DNA from: Ruegeria_C sp041537905
GTDB lineage: Bacteria > Pseudomonadota > Alphaproteobacteria > Rhodobacterales > Rhodobacteraceae
Direction of reading: 5' to 3'
Assembly: GCF_041537905.1 (NCBI RefSeq)
Contig: NZ_JBGRUO010000007.1
Coordinates: 162,911-226,910, forward strand
Length of the DNA stretch: 64,000 nucleotides
Each line of letters starts with the position of its first letter. Within the stretch, counting starts at the first letter, position 1. Below the pieces are notes generated by a model. It ran no database searches, was not told where the DNA came from, and was given only the letters and a program-made list of their open reading frames with translations. Shown piece by piece: positions 16,777 through 25,190 of the stretch. Position numbers and translations under genes: made by a program.

Positions 16777-17412
16777 TCAAAAAACAGGGGGGGCCCATTC
16801 CCTTGAAACCCCCAACATATTGCCACAAGGCAGGATCTTGATCGAGGGTATGTCGGCAGAGATTTGGGACGCTCCGATCTTGTCGGGCTGATGATCGATT
16901 TCAGTAATGCAAGCGGGCCACTTCCAGGCTTGAACCGGTCGGTTGATGTTCTTGACTCTCTGCTTTCCGATGTCCCTGAAGACCAGGTCGAACCGGTCGC
17001 GAACCTGCTCATAAACAACATCGGATATGCATATGCCACCCGGGTCGGCCAGCGCTTCCAGCCGCGCGGCAACATTGACGCCGTCTCCCAGAATGTCATC
17101 TCCCTCAATAACCACGTCGTCCACATTGACGCCGATGCGAAAGACAATCTGCGTCTCGCGGGCATCTCGCGCCCCCAGCATTCGTTGAACTTCAACGCAG
17201 CACGTTACAGCGCCGACGACGCTGGAGAATTCTGCCAGAATGCCGTCGCCCATCAGCTTGACGATGCGACCGTGATGCTGCTTGATCCTCGGTTCGATCA
17301 GTCTTTTGCGCAACCTGCGTAGCGCCGCCAGTGTGGCTTCTTCATCATCTCTCACCAACCGCGAATAGCCGACCACATCTGCCGCAACTATGGCTGCAAG
17401 TCTTCGCTCCAT
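16777..17412 (-). CDS. Class III adenylate/guanylate cyclase domain protein, truncated
   Basis: A 211-residue protein with a full class III nucleotide cyclase domain: IVAADVVGYSRLVRDDE (first metal-binding aspartate), LMGDGILAEF (second) and NVAARLEALADPGGICIS. The ATG at 17412 has GGGAGG upstream. In this very common alphaproteobacterial family the cyclase domain is normally followed by a TolB-like segment starting SIAVLPFxNMSGD and TPR repeats. Here a degenerate trace of that motif (IPSIKILPCGNML) is visible and the frame then ends, and neither other frame continues it. I read it as a family member that lost its C-terminal two thirds. The cyclase could still be active. Confidence 0.7.
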   Translation of the reverse strand: MERRLAAIVAADVVGYSRLVRDDEEATLAALRRLRKRLIEPRIKQHHGRIVKLMGDGILAEFSSVVGAVTCCVEVQRMLGARDARETQIVFRIGVNVDDVVIEGDDILGDGVNVAARLEALADPGGICISDVVYEQVRDRFDLVFRDIGKQRVKNINRPVQAWKWPACITEIDHQPDKIGASQISADIPSIKILPCGNMLGVSREWAPPVF

Positions 17413-17790
17413 TTGGCAAGCCTCCCGAGCGGACAGGTCAAAAACAATGTGCGACCGATGAATTGCTGGAGGGTGTCGGTATCGTAGCCTTGGTTGCACC
17501 TGTCGCGGCTATGACGAAACAGGCGATCAGGATCGCAGACCGGCCCCGCCTCAAAGACCAGAAGAATTCGCGTCCGAACGTGGCTGAATCTAGTACGCGT
17601 AACGCAACAAAAATCTCTGAAAGTCTGTTCAACCGCATCGCAATCACCTTACCGCCAAGGAAGAAATACCTCTCTATTTTCCAGAAGGTTCAGGCAACTT
17701 GCGATCCTGCAAACAGCGTATTTTGGCTACTGCACTCGGCGTATTTCTGCTAGAATACAGACTTATTGTTAGTGCTATTGTGGATATGAG
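17413..17790. other. Intergenic region between two divergent signalling genes
   Basis: This 378-base stretch separates the divergent truncated cyclase and LuxR/TolB/TPR genes and should hold both promoters. I see no gene; short open frames on both strands have no ribosome-binding site or recognisable sequence. The final 90 bases become AT-richer, as expected for a promoter of the plus-strand gene. Confidence 0.4.
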
Positions 17791-19323
17791 ATGTTGCAGG
17801 TTGCCGATCCGATGGCAGATCTGACATTGCGCGAACGTCAGATCGCCAAGGCCTATGCGTCCGGACAAAGTTACAAGGAAATCGCGCTCGATCTCGGGAT
17901 CGCACCATCCACCGCGCGCACTCATATCAACACGATTTATCGCAAAGCTGGGGTATCGTCGAAGATCGAATTGCTCCGAAAGATCGAGACCGCAGAGCGG
18001 ATGGCACAAGTCGCCCAGCCAGGGCCGAGACGGGTGCTTTTTGTTGCCGCCGTAGCAGTGGTGCTCACTATCGTGGTCGCGGCAGTTGTTACCTCGAGAT
18101 TGCGCGCAATTGGCCCACCGACCAGAGCGCTTCCCTCTGTTGCGGTGCTGCCATTGGAGTTGGGAGGTGGGACCGAGGAACAGACCCACTTCGTTGATGC
18201 ATTGGCCCGGGATATCGTGACCGATCTGGCGCAATTCAGCGGTTTGGCCGTCATCGCAGCCAATAGCAGCTTCCGGCCGGAGTTCGAAAATGCCAGCCCC
18301 CAGCAGATCGGCGAGGCGCTCCGGGTCAGATATGTGCTCTTTGGGGATATCTCGTGGAATGACCAACAGGTGCGGGTCAACATGCAGGTGCTCGAAACCG
18401 ACACCAACCGAATAATCTGGGCTGAACGGTATTCACCCGACGCAACCGATTTACTGGGCATACGGAGCGATCTTGCAACTCGTGTTGTCGGTGTGATCGG
18501 ACCGGTCGAGGCCGCCAACGGTCGGTTGCGCAGGGCCGAACTTGCCCGCGTCGCAAAGCTACCGACACGCGACCTGCAGGCCTATGATATGTTCCTCAAG
18601 GGTATGGTTCATTGGGAAAAGTTCACGACAGAAGACAATCTGCTGGCCCGTGAAGCCTTTCTGCGCGCCGTCGAGATCGACCCGGGCTTTGCCAAGGCTT
18701 ATGCGATGGCGGCATGGACCCATGTGACCGATGTCTGGGAGGGCCGTTCAGACAACCCGGATGCAGATTTGCAAAATGCTGCCCGGCTCGCCAACAGGGC
18801 GCTCTCCGCCGATCAGAACGAACCCTATGCGCATTGGGCTATGGGTGCAGTCTATCTTTTCCAGCGTGAGCACGAGCTATCGATTGAGGCATATAAACGT
18901 GCGGTCGAACTCAACCCGAACGGCGCTGATTTTTTGGTTTATCTCGGCTGGGCGCTCAGCTATCGGGGGCGCACCGATGAGGCGTTGAGCTACATGCAGA
19001 CCGCAGTCGAGTTGAACCCGTTTCATCCGGGATGGTACCTTTGGGACATTGCACTGGCCCATTTCGTTGCCGGCGATTACCAGAAGTCAATCGACCTGCT
19101 CAACGAGCGCAATCCCAAGACCACGGGAACCTATGAGCTTCTGGCATTCAGCCATGCCATGCTTGGAAATGACACTCAGGCGCGCGACGCCATGGAACAC
19201 GTTTTGAAAGTCAAACCGGATCTCACCATTGCGCGTGTCAGACAGTTGGAACCATTCGAGCATGAAAGGGACCTCAACCGTTATCTCGATGCGATGCGAA
19301 AAGCCGGAGTGCCGGAAAGCTGA
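17791..19323 (+). CDS. Membrane-anchored LuxR-type HTH regulator with TolB-like and TPR domains
   Basis: A 510-residue protein with four parts in order. Residues 8-66 form a GerE/LuxR helix-turn-helix (LTLRERQIAKAYASGQSYKE, then IALDLGIAPSTARTHI). Residues 81-102 are a single transmembrane segment. Residues 115-250 match the TolB-like N-terminal domain found in CadC/cyclase-TPR proteins (SVAVLPLELGGGTEE, then YVLFGDISW). From 260 to 505 are TPR repeats (for example YAHWAMGAVYLFQREHELSI). The arrangement is that of a ToxR/CadC one-component regulator, with DNA binding in the cytoplasm and sensing in the periplasm, but with a LuxR-type in place of an OmpR-type DNA-binding domain. Start may be ATG 17791 or 17812. 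Targets are unknown; the downstream FecR/CHASE2-cyclase pair is an obvious candidate. Confidence 0.8.
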   Translation: MLQVADPMADLTLRERQIAKAYASGQSYKEIALDLGIAPSTARTHINTIYRKAGVSSKIELLRKIETAERMAQVAQPGPRRVLFVAAVAVVLTIVVAAVVTSRLRAIGPPTRALPSVAVLPLELGGGTEEQTHFVDALARDIVTDLAQFSGLAVIAANSSFRPEFENASPQQIGEALRVRYVLFGDISWNDQQVRVNMQVLETDTNRIIWAERYSPDATDLLGIRSDLATRVVGVIGPVEAANGRLRRAELARVAKLPTRDLQAYDMFLKGMVHWEKFTTEDNLLAREAFLRAVEIDPGFAKAYAMAAWTHVTDVWEGRSDNPDADLQNAARLANRALSADQNEPYAHWAMGAVYLFQREHELSIEAYKRAVELNPNGADFLVYLGWALSYRGRTDEALSYMQTAVELNPFHPGWYLWDIALAHFVAGDYQKSIDLLNERNPKTTGTYELLAFSHAMLGNDTQARDAMEHVLKVKPDLTIARVRQLEPFEHERDLNRYLDAMRKAGVPES

Positions 19324-19532
19324 CGGATCTGTTGCAACCTTTCCTGCCCGTCCCGATCCGAGCGCAGCCCCCAACTCGTGGTACTGCGCGAAGTTTCTGT
19401 GCCCGGGATGAACGCCAACGTTGATCGCAATGAGCAGCCTCCCGCTATGCACCAGAAACATAAGGGCGCCATTGGTTGACCTCTCGTCTCATACTCTTCA
19501 CTCTTGGGTGTACCTACTGCTGCGAGGCCGCA

Positions 19533-20147
19533 ATGATCCACAAGAACTTGCTTGCTGTCCTTCTTGCCTGTTTCTGGATCGGCTTGGCCTGCCCTGTCGT
19601 TGCTCAAACACAAGGAACCTGTATTGTGACACGCGTGGAAGGGCAGGCGGTTGTTTCTGCCAGAGGCGCAGAGACCCAATCCGCAGTCAACGGTTTGGGC
19701 TTAGGGTTGAATGCAAAGCTGCGCACGGAAGCTGAGGCACGGGTCACCATGGCGTGCTCTGGTGGTCTTGAAGTCGTCGTGGGCCCCGAGAGCGAGATCG
19801 ATGTGCTGGGTCTGCTGGATGGTGATACACGCCCCTTTGGACTTCGCCTGATCGACGGCATCGCAGGGTTCCTTTTTTCCTCGGAAGACGGGAGCGGCGT
19901 CCAGGTCAGAACACCATCTGCCGTCGCCGCTGTACGCTCCACTGAATGGGCGATGCAAGTCGAGAGTGGCGCGAGCGCCATTTTCACACGAGAGGGCACG
20001 GTCTTTGTTGCGGTAGATGGAGCTGATGCACAACTTGGAGCGGGGGAGGGTGTTGATATATCCTCCTCTGGCGAGATCGGTTCGGTCGCGCATTGGGGAC
20101 AAGCGCGCATTGAGGAGTTCGACGTGCTTCTCGGGGTGGAATGGTAG
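19533..20147 (+). CDS. FecR-domain periplasmic protein
   Basis: A 204-residue secreted protein. The signal peptide is MIHKNLLAVLLACFW to VVAQ (about 25 residues), followed by a FecR-like beta domain (VEGQAVVSARGAET, LRTEAEARVTMACSGG, FLFSSEDGSGVQVRTPSAVAAVRSTEW-type repeats). There is no cytoplasmic anti-sigma part, so this is not a FecR regulator of the iron-citrate type. ATG 19533 was chosen because it opens the signal peptide; the longer frame from 19476 does not. The stop overlaps the CHASE2-cyclase start by seven bases, implying a translationally coupled pair in which the FecR protein may be a ligand or partner of the CHASE2 domain in the periplasm. Confidence 0.78.
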   Translation: MIHKNLLAVLLACFWIGLACPVVAQTQGTCIVTRVEGQAVVSARGAETQSAVNGLGLGLNAKLRTEAEARVTMACSGGLEVVVGPESEIDVLGLLDGDTRPFGLRLIDGIAGFLFSSEDGSGVQVRTPSAVAAVRSTEWAMQVESGASAIFTREGTVFVAVDGADAQLGAGEGVDISSSGEIGSVAHWGQARIEEFDVLLGVEW

Positions 20148-21997
20148 CACCGGACGGGTTTCGACGCGAATGGCGCATCACCGGGGCGATCGTAGTGCTG
20201 TTGAGCCTGTTGATCGCGATCTGGCATCCCGGAGACCGAAGCCCTTTCTGGCAGGGTGTCGAAGGCCGACTGCTTGACGCAAGATTCCTTTCGCGTGGCC
20301 CTATATCGCCCCCGGCGGGGGTCGCAATTATTGCGTTTGACGATGCCGCAATGTCACAGCTCGAAACCTTTCCGCCACCTCGATCAGCATTGGCAGAGGC
20401 GGTGTCTGTTGCGACCGAAGCTGGCGCGGCAGCGATTGCGTTGGATTTTCTGCTGATTGGTCCGCGTGCGGGCGACAGTGATCTTGCCGAGGCATTGGCC
20501 AGGATCAATGCGGTTCTCGGGGTGGCCGAGGCTCCTGTCGATGCTGAGCTGCAAGACCTCAAGGGTGGCGGCTTTTCAGTCGTGATTGCCCCCGAAATAG
20601 ACAACCCGCTGCCCGCGTTGGGACCGACTGAGACCCTTCGCAGCATGGCGGCGATTGGCCATGTAAATCTGCGCCACGATTCTGATGGGGCAGCTCGCCG
20701 ACTTGGCGCGGCGCAGTACCTGGCGACCCAAGGCGGGAACATCTGGTATCCTTCGCTCGCCATGGCGGCCTTGAAGGCGTCAGATTCTGAACTGGATTTG
20801 CAGTTGAGGTCATCGCCAACCGGCGGGCGTCTTTCAGTCGGGGAAACACAGATCGCATTAGACGGGCAGGGGGCCATCCCCCTGAACTTCTATGGGCAGG
20901 CAGGTACGATTCCGACCTATTCCTTCGCAGAGCTTGCTGATCCGGACCTGCGGGGCAAGATCATATTTGTCGGAGCGACCGCAACCGGGTTTGGAGACAG
21001 GCATGCGACCTCGTACGATGCTACCTTTCCCGGAGTTGAGTTGCATGCAACCTTGGCTGCAAACGTGATCGAACAGCGTTTTCTGCGGCACGACGCACTA
21101 ACGTGGTCATGGGACATCGCATTGGCGCTGATCGCGAGCACGCTCGGGTTCTTCGCGGCGAGGCTGGACCGGCCTTGGCTGGGGGTTCTCGCGACCGCCA
21201 CAGTATTCATCGCATTGGCCATTGTGCTGCAAGCCGCGTTTGTCGCCGGGTGGTGGCTGGACGGGGTCACGGCGATCTTTTCGTTGCTGCTGGGCACCAG
21301 TACCGGAGCCGGGTTGCGCCTTGTGCAACATCGTCGACGCGCGGCGAATCTTGCGCTCTATCAATCGCCGCTGCTCGTTGAACGGCTGGCAGATGCGACT
21401 AACCCGCGTTTTGAAGCCTCAGCACGGCCCGCAGTCGTGTTGTTTGTCGATGTCGCAAACTTCACGACGCATTCCGAGAGGCTCGGCCCCGAAGGCACGG
21501 CTGACTTCTTGCGGCTTTTTCACGGGCTTGTCGAACAGTCCCTGGAACCGCAGCGCGGTATCATTGCACATTTTGCCGGAGATGGTGCCATGGTCGTCTT
21601 TGGCCTGCCAGAGCCCGGCCCGGACGATTCAATTCGCGCGCTACGCTTCATAGAGGCTCTCTACGCGGCGGTTGGCGCATGTTCAGACTGGCCAGGTCTC
21701 GGCCTAAGGGTTGGGGGACATGCAGGCCCGGTCAAAACCAGTATCATCGGTGGCAAGCGTCACAAACAACTCGCGGTTAGTGGCGATGTGGTGAATACGG
21801 CCAGTCGCCTGCAGGATTTTGCAAAATCGCAAAGCGCAGCCATTGCTCTGTCCAGCGCCCTGCTACTGTCAAATCCGGAAACGCGCGAGCATGCAGAACA
21901 GATGGGTTTGCGCCCCGCCGGCCAACACACGCTTCGCGGTCGAGCCGAACCGATCGAAATCTGGATGGGCCCGCCGCCGATCGCGGTCGAACCCTAG
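20141..21997 (+). CDS. CHASE2-domain adenylate/guanylate cyclase
   Basis: A 618-residue membrane receptor cyclase. An N-terminal transmembrane segment (about residues 12-28) is followed by a periplasmic CHASE2 domain (VAIIAFDDAAMSQLETFPPP, then GKIIFVGATATGFGDRHATS, with the typical FPGVELHATLAANVIE), three closely spaced transmembrane segments (about 325-390) and a C-terminal class III cyclase domain from about 425. The cyclase metal-binding motifs are LFVDVANFT and FAGDGAMVVFG, and VNTASRLQDFAK is the purine/transition-state region. It should make cAMP (or cGMP) in response to a periplasmic cue. The adjacent FecR protein is the likely partner. Confidence 0.88.
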   Translation: MVAPDGFRREWRITGAIVVLLSLLIAIWHPGDRSPFWQGVEGRLLDARFLSRGPISPPAGVAIIAFDDAAMSQLETFPPPRSALAEAVSVATEAGAAAIALDFLLIGPRAGDSDLAEALARINAVLGVAEAPVDAELQDLKGGGFSVVIAPEIDNPLPALGPTETLRSMAAIGHVNLRHDSDGAARRLGAAQYLATQGGNIWYPSLAMAALKASDSELDLQLRSSPTGGRLSVGETQIALDGQGAIPLNFYGQAGTIPTYSFAELADPDLRGKIIFVGATATGFGDRHATSYDATFPGVELHATLAANVIEQRFLRHDALTWSWDIALALIASTLGFFAARLDRPWLGVLATATVFIALAIVLQAAFVAGWWLDGVTAIFSLLLGTSTGAGLRLVQHRRRAANLALYQSPLLVERLADATNPRFEASARPAVVLFVDVANFTTHSERLGPEGTADFLRLFHGLVEQSLEPQRGIIAHFAGDGAMVVFGLPEPGPDDSIRALRFIEALYAAVGACSDWPGLGLRVGGHAGPVKTSIIGGKRHKQLAVSGDVVNTASRLQDFAKSQSAAIALSSALLLSNPETREHAEQMGLRPAGQHTLRGRAEPIEIWMGPPPIAVEP

Positions 21998-22087
21998 CTC
22001 GGCACCTGTCAGTTAAATCACAAACCCTACCGCAGACGACGGGTGCCGATAAAACTTATGGCAGTTGCCAATGGTTTGAAGGCAATC

Positions 22088-23398
22088 CTACTCATCGCGA
22101 AACGTCTCAGCGAAGGCATCAACCAGAGGGCGCGACAGATAAGATGCGACCAGACGCTCGCCTGTCGTAATATGCACATTTGCAGGCATGCCCGGCACAA
22201 GTTCTTGTCCGCCGAGCCGGGCAAGTTCGGCCTCGCTCAGCATAATCTCTGCGCTGTAATAGGGGTTACCGGTCGCCGGATCCGTGAGTGTGTCGGCAGA
22301 AACCGATCTCACCTGCCCCTGCAATTCTGGTGTCTGGCCCAGGTTGAAAGCGGTGAAACGCACGATGGCCTCCTGGCCCGGCATCACTCGGTCGATCTCG
22401 GTCACCGGGATGTTGGCGGTCAGGATGGTGTCTTCCTGCACTGGCACGATCTCCATGATCGGTTGCCCCGGCGCGATCACCCCGCCCCGCGTGTGAACCG
22501 CCAGGTTGAGGATGCGGCCCTCGCCCGGCGCAGTGACGCGGCTGCGTTGCACACGGTCCCAAAGGCTGGCGCGCCGTTCGCGCAGCTCGCGCAATTGCTG
22601 GTCGGTCTCGGCCAGATTGATCGCGATTTCCTCGGCGGTGGTGGCGCGCGCGCTCCGCAACTGGCTGTCCACCTCTGCAATCTGCGCTTGCAGGCTCTTG
22701 ATCTGCGCCGCGTTACCGGACAGGCCCGCGTCGATGTCGAGCTTGCTGCGGCGCACCTCAAGCAGGCGGGTGACCGGCACCAGCCCCTTGTCATGCAGCG
22801 AAATGACCGAGGTCAGTTCCTCTTCGGTCAGCGCCATATCAGCCGTCAGTGAATGGCTCTGACTACGCAGCCCGTCGATCTGGGCCGCCAATGCCTGCCG
22901 GCGGGTTTCCAGCAAAGCGGCCTCTGCATGCCGGGACTCGCTGCGATTGCGAAAGAGCCGCCATTCCGCGGCGATAATGGCGCGGGTGGTTTCGGTGATT
23001 GCAAGGCCCAGATCGGCAGGTGGAAACTCCGCGCCGTCCAGTTCTGCCGTGAGCCGCGCGCGTCGGACCGTCAGATTGGCGATCTGGCTCGCGGTGGCGT
23101 TCAGCTCTGTCTGATCCTGGGTGGTATCCAGCTCAAGCAGCACCTGGCCGCGTGTCACTGCCTGATCCTCACGCACGAGGATGTTGGCGACAATCCCACC
23201 TTCAAGGTGCTGCACGACCTGCCGATCGGTCTCCAGCCCGACCATACCCGGCGCTACAACCGCGCCGTCAATGCGGGTGTTCAGGCTCCAGACCACCAGC
23301 CCGGCCAGCAAACCGACACCCAGCGCGAGGCCTGTGAAGGTCCAGCCGCCGATGCCTTCGGCTGGTACGGGGTCCAAGGTGTTTTTCGCATCAGACAT
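22088..23398 (-). CDS. Type I secretion membrane-fusion protein (HlyD family)
   Basis: A 436-residue periplasmic adaptor. A short cytoplasmic N-terminus leads into one transmembrane segment (about residues 18-38), then a biotinyl-lipoyl-like half-motif (VQHLEGGIVANILVREDQAV), a long coiled-coil hairpin (about 120-280), and the C-terminal barrel with IMEIVPVQEDTILTANIPVTEID. It bridges the ABC transporter to an outer-membrane TolC-like channel, which is not encoded here. Its start overlaps the ABC transporter stop by eight bases. With the RTX gene upstream this forms a complete inner-membrane type I secretion unit. Confidence 0.92.
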   Translation of the reverse strand: MSDAKNTLDPVPAEGIGGWTFTGLALGVGLLAGLVVWSLNTRIDGAVVAPGMVGLETDRQVVQHLEGGIVANILVREDQAVTRGQVLLELDTTQDQTELNATASQIANLTVRRARLTAELDGAEFPPADLGLAITETTRAIIAAEWRLFRNRSESRHAEAALLETRRQALAAQIDGLRSQSHSLTADMALTEEELTSVISLHDKGLVPVTRLLEVRRSKLDIDAGLSGNAAQIKSLQAQIAEVDSQLRSARATTAEEIAINLAETDQQLRELRERRASLWDRVQRSRVTAPGEGRILNLAVHTRGGVIAPGQPIMEIVPVQEDTILTANIPVTEIDRVMPGQEAIVRFTAFNLGQTPELQGQVRSVSADTLTDPATGNPYYSAEIMLSEAELARLGGQELVPGMPANVHITTGERLVASYLSRPLVDAFAETFRDE

Positions 23399-25124
23399 GG
23401 GAGGATTCCTTCATTCTGGTTCCAGCCGCCTTACGGGTCTGGTTCTGTGAGTAGGTATTGAGGATTTCCGCACGCGGGCCAAAGGCGGTCACCTGTCCCT
23501 TATCCAGCACCAGCACCTTGTCCGCGAGCGCCAGAGCACCTTGCCGATGCGCGATCAGGACGACGGTTTTGCCCCGTGATTTCAGCCGCTCTATGGTCAT
23601 GTTCAACGCGGTCATCCCGGCCGCATCGAGGTTGGAGTTGGGCTCGTCAAGGATCACCACGGACGGATCGCCAAACAGCGCGCGCGCAAGCCCGATCCGC
23701 TGCTTTTCTCCGCCCGACAGAGCGCTGCCGCCTTCGCCAAGCGCTGTGTCATAGGATTTGGGCAACCCCAGGATCAGATCGTGGGCGTTTGCGCCAATCG
23801 CAGCAGTTACAATATCCTCGTCTCTTGCATCACTCTGAAATCGCGCGATGTTTTCGCGTACCGTTCCGTCAAAAAGCTCCACGGTTTGGGGCAGATAGCC
23901 AACGGTTTCACGCAATTGCAGCGCGTTCCAATAAGCGATATCGGCGCGGTCGATGCGGACATGGCCGCGCATGGCGGCCCAGGCCCCCGTCACCACCCGC
24001 GCCAGCGTTGACTTGCCCGAACCGCTGGGCCCAATGACCGCCAGAACCTCGCCCGCGCTGAGCGACAGGCTCACATTCTTGAGCATCGGCTGATTCTGTC
24101 CGGGCGCGGCGGCGTAGACGTTCTTGAGCTCGATGTCGCCCTTGGGCGGCGGCAGCTTGATGCTGGTGCCACGCACCGGGTTGTCGATTAACAAGCTGTT
24201 GATACGCTTGCCGGCAGCAACCGCTGCCACGCAATGACGCCAGCCGGATATGGCCTGCTCAGCCGGGGCCAGCGCCCGGCCAACAATCACCGAGGCGGCA
24301 ATGATCGACCCGGCGCTGAGATCGCCACCAATCGCCAGATAGGCCCCAAGCCCCAGCACGACCGATTGCAACAGCATCCGCACGGTGCGCGACAGCGTTG
24401 ATAGCGACGAGGCCAGATCTCTGGTCCGGCTCTGCCCGCTTTGGGCCCGGTTCTGCAACAGGCTCCATCGGGAATAGAGGTCGCCGCCCATCTTCATCGC
24501 GGTGATCACCTCGCTGTTGCGCGCGATATCGGACATGACCCGGTTCGCGCGCGTCTGATCGGTGTTCACCTCGCGCGCCCGGCGCTGGGTCAGGCTGTTA
24601 TTCAGCACCCCGACCAGAACCAGAAAGACCACACCAGCCAGACCGGCATAGCCCAGATAGGGATGCAGGACATAGGCGCAGGCCAGATAGATCGGGGTCC
24701 AGGGCGCATCAAACAGAACGGCTGGGGTTGGTCCGCCCATGAATTCGCGCATAACATTCAGATCCCGCGTGGCGTCATGCCCACCAGTGCCGCCATCTCG
24801 CGCTGTCTGCAAAAGCTGGGCGGTGAACACCCGTTCCTGCAAGCGGTTTGCGACGCGATTGCCCAGCCGGACCAACAGCCGCGACCGGACCAAAGACAGC
24901 AGGCCAAAGACCGAATAGAGCCCGATCATCACCACCGAAAGACCAATCAGGGTCGGCACGCTCTGGCTGGGCAGCGCGCGGTCATAAACAAGGATCATGA
25001 AGAGCGGGCCGGTCAACATCAGCAGGTTGATCAGCAGGCTGAATCCGCCGGTGACAAACAGGCCCGGCAATATGGCCTTGAGCACCCGGTTCAGATCCGG
25101 TGTGTGTGCGGTCTGGGATCGCAT
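23391..25124 (-). CDS. Type I secretion ABC transporter (permease and ATPase)
   Basis: A 577-residue half-transporter of the PrtD/LapB-like type I secretion family, with a transmembrane domain in the first 310 residues and no N-terminal C39 peptidase domain. The ATPase shows Walker A GPSGSGKST at about 365, the signature LSGGEKQRIGLARALF and Walker B VVILDEPNSNLD. I start at ATG 25124, which has GGAGG five bases upstream; two earlier in-frame starts (25139 TTG, 25136 ATG) lie before that site. It exports proteins with an uncleaved C-terminal signal, here most likely the RTX protein encoded immediately upstream. Confidence 0.92.
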   Translation of the reverse strand: MRSQTAHTPDLNRVLKAILPGLFVTGGFSLLINLLMLTGPLFMILVYDRALPSQSVPTLIGLSVVMIGLYSVFGLLSLVRSRLLVRLGNRVANRLQERVFTAQLLQTARDGGTGGHDATRDLNVMREFMGGPTPAVLFDAPWTPIYLACAYVLHPYLGYAGLAGVVFLVLVGVLNNSLTQRRAREVNTDQTRANRVMSDIARNSEVITAMKMGGDLYSRWSLLQNRAQSGQSRTRDLASSLSTLSRTVRMLLQSVVLGLGAYLAIGGDLSAGSIIAASVIVGRALAPAEQAISGWRHCVAAVAAGKRINSLLIDNPVRGTSIKLPPPKGDIELKNVYAAAPGQNQPMLKNVSLSLSAGEVLAVIGPSGSGKSTLARVVTGAWAAMRGHVRIDRADIAYWNALQLRETVGYLPQTVELFDGTVRENIARFQSDARDEDIVTAAIGANAHDLILGLPKSYDTALGEGGSALSGGEKQRIGLARALFGDPSVVILDEPNSNLDAAGMTALNMTIERLKSRGKTVVLIAHRQGALALADKVLVLDKGQVTAFGPRAEILNTYSQNQTRKAAGTRMKESSHV

Positions 25125-25145
25125 CGATGCCTCCATCAAAACAGG

Positions 25146-25181
25146 AAAAACCGGCGGCGGCCTGTTTCCAGACCGCCGCCG
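25146..25181 (-). terminator. Intercistronic terminator between RTX cargo and exporter genes
   Basis: On the minus strand a perfect 9-bp GC stem (CGGCGGCGG with its complement, 12-base loop) is followed, after one extra base, by TTTTT. It sits ten bases past the RTX stop codon and ends about 20 bases before the start of the ABC transporter gene. This is a textbook intrinsic terminator placed inside an operon. It should let most transcripts end after the cargo gene and only some continue into the exporter genes. Confidence 0.75.
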
Positions 25182-25190
25182 TAACCGCGC

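Noticed and set aside
16371..17195. 274-residue minus-strand frame overlapping the cyclase and membrane-protein genes
   Set aside because: It is in a different frame from both supported genes and carries no TolB, TPR or cyclase motifs, so it does not represent a frameshifted continuation of the cyclase.
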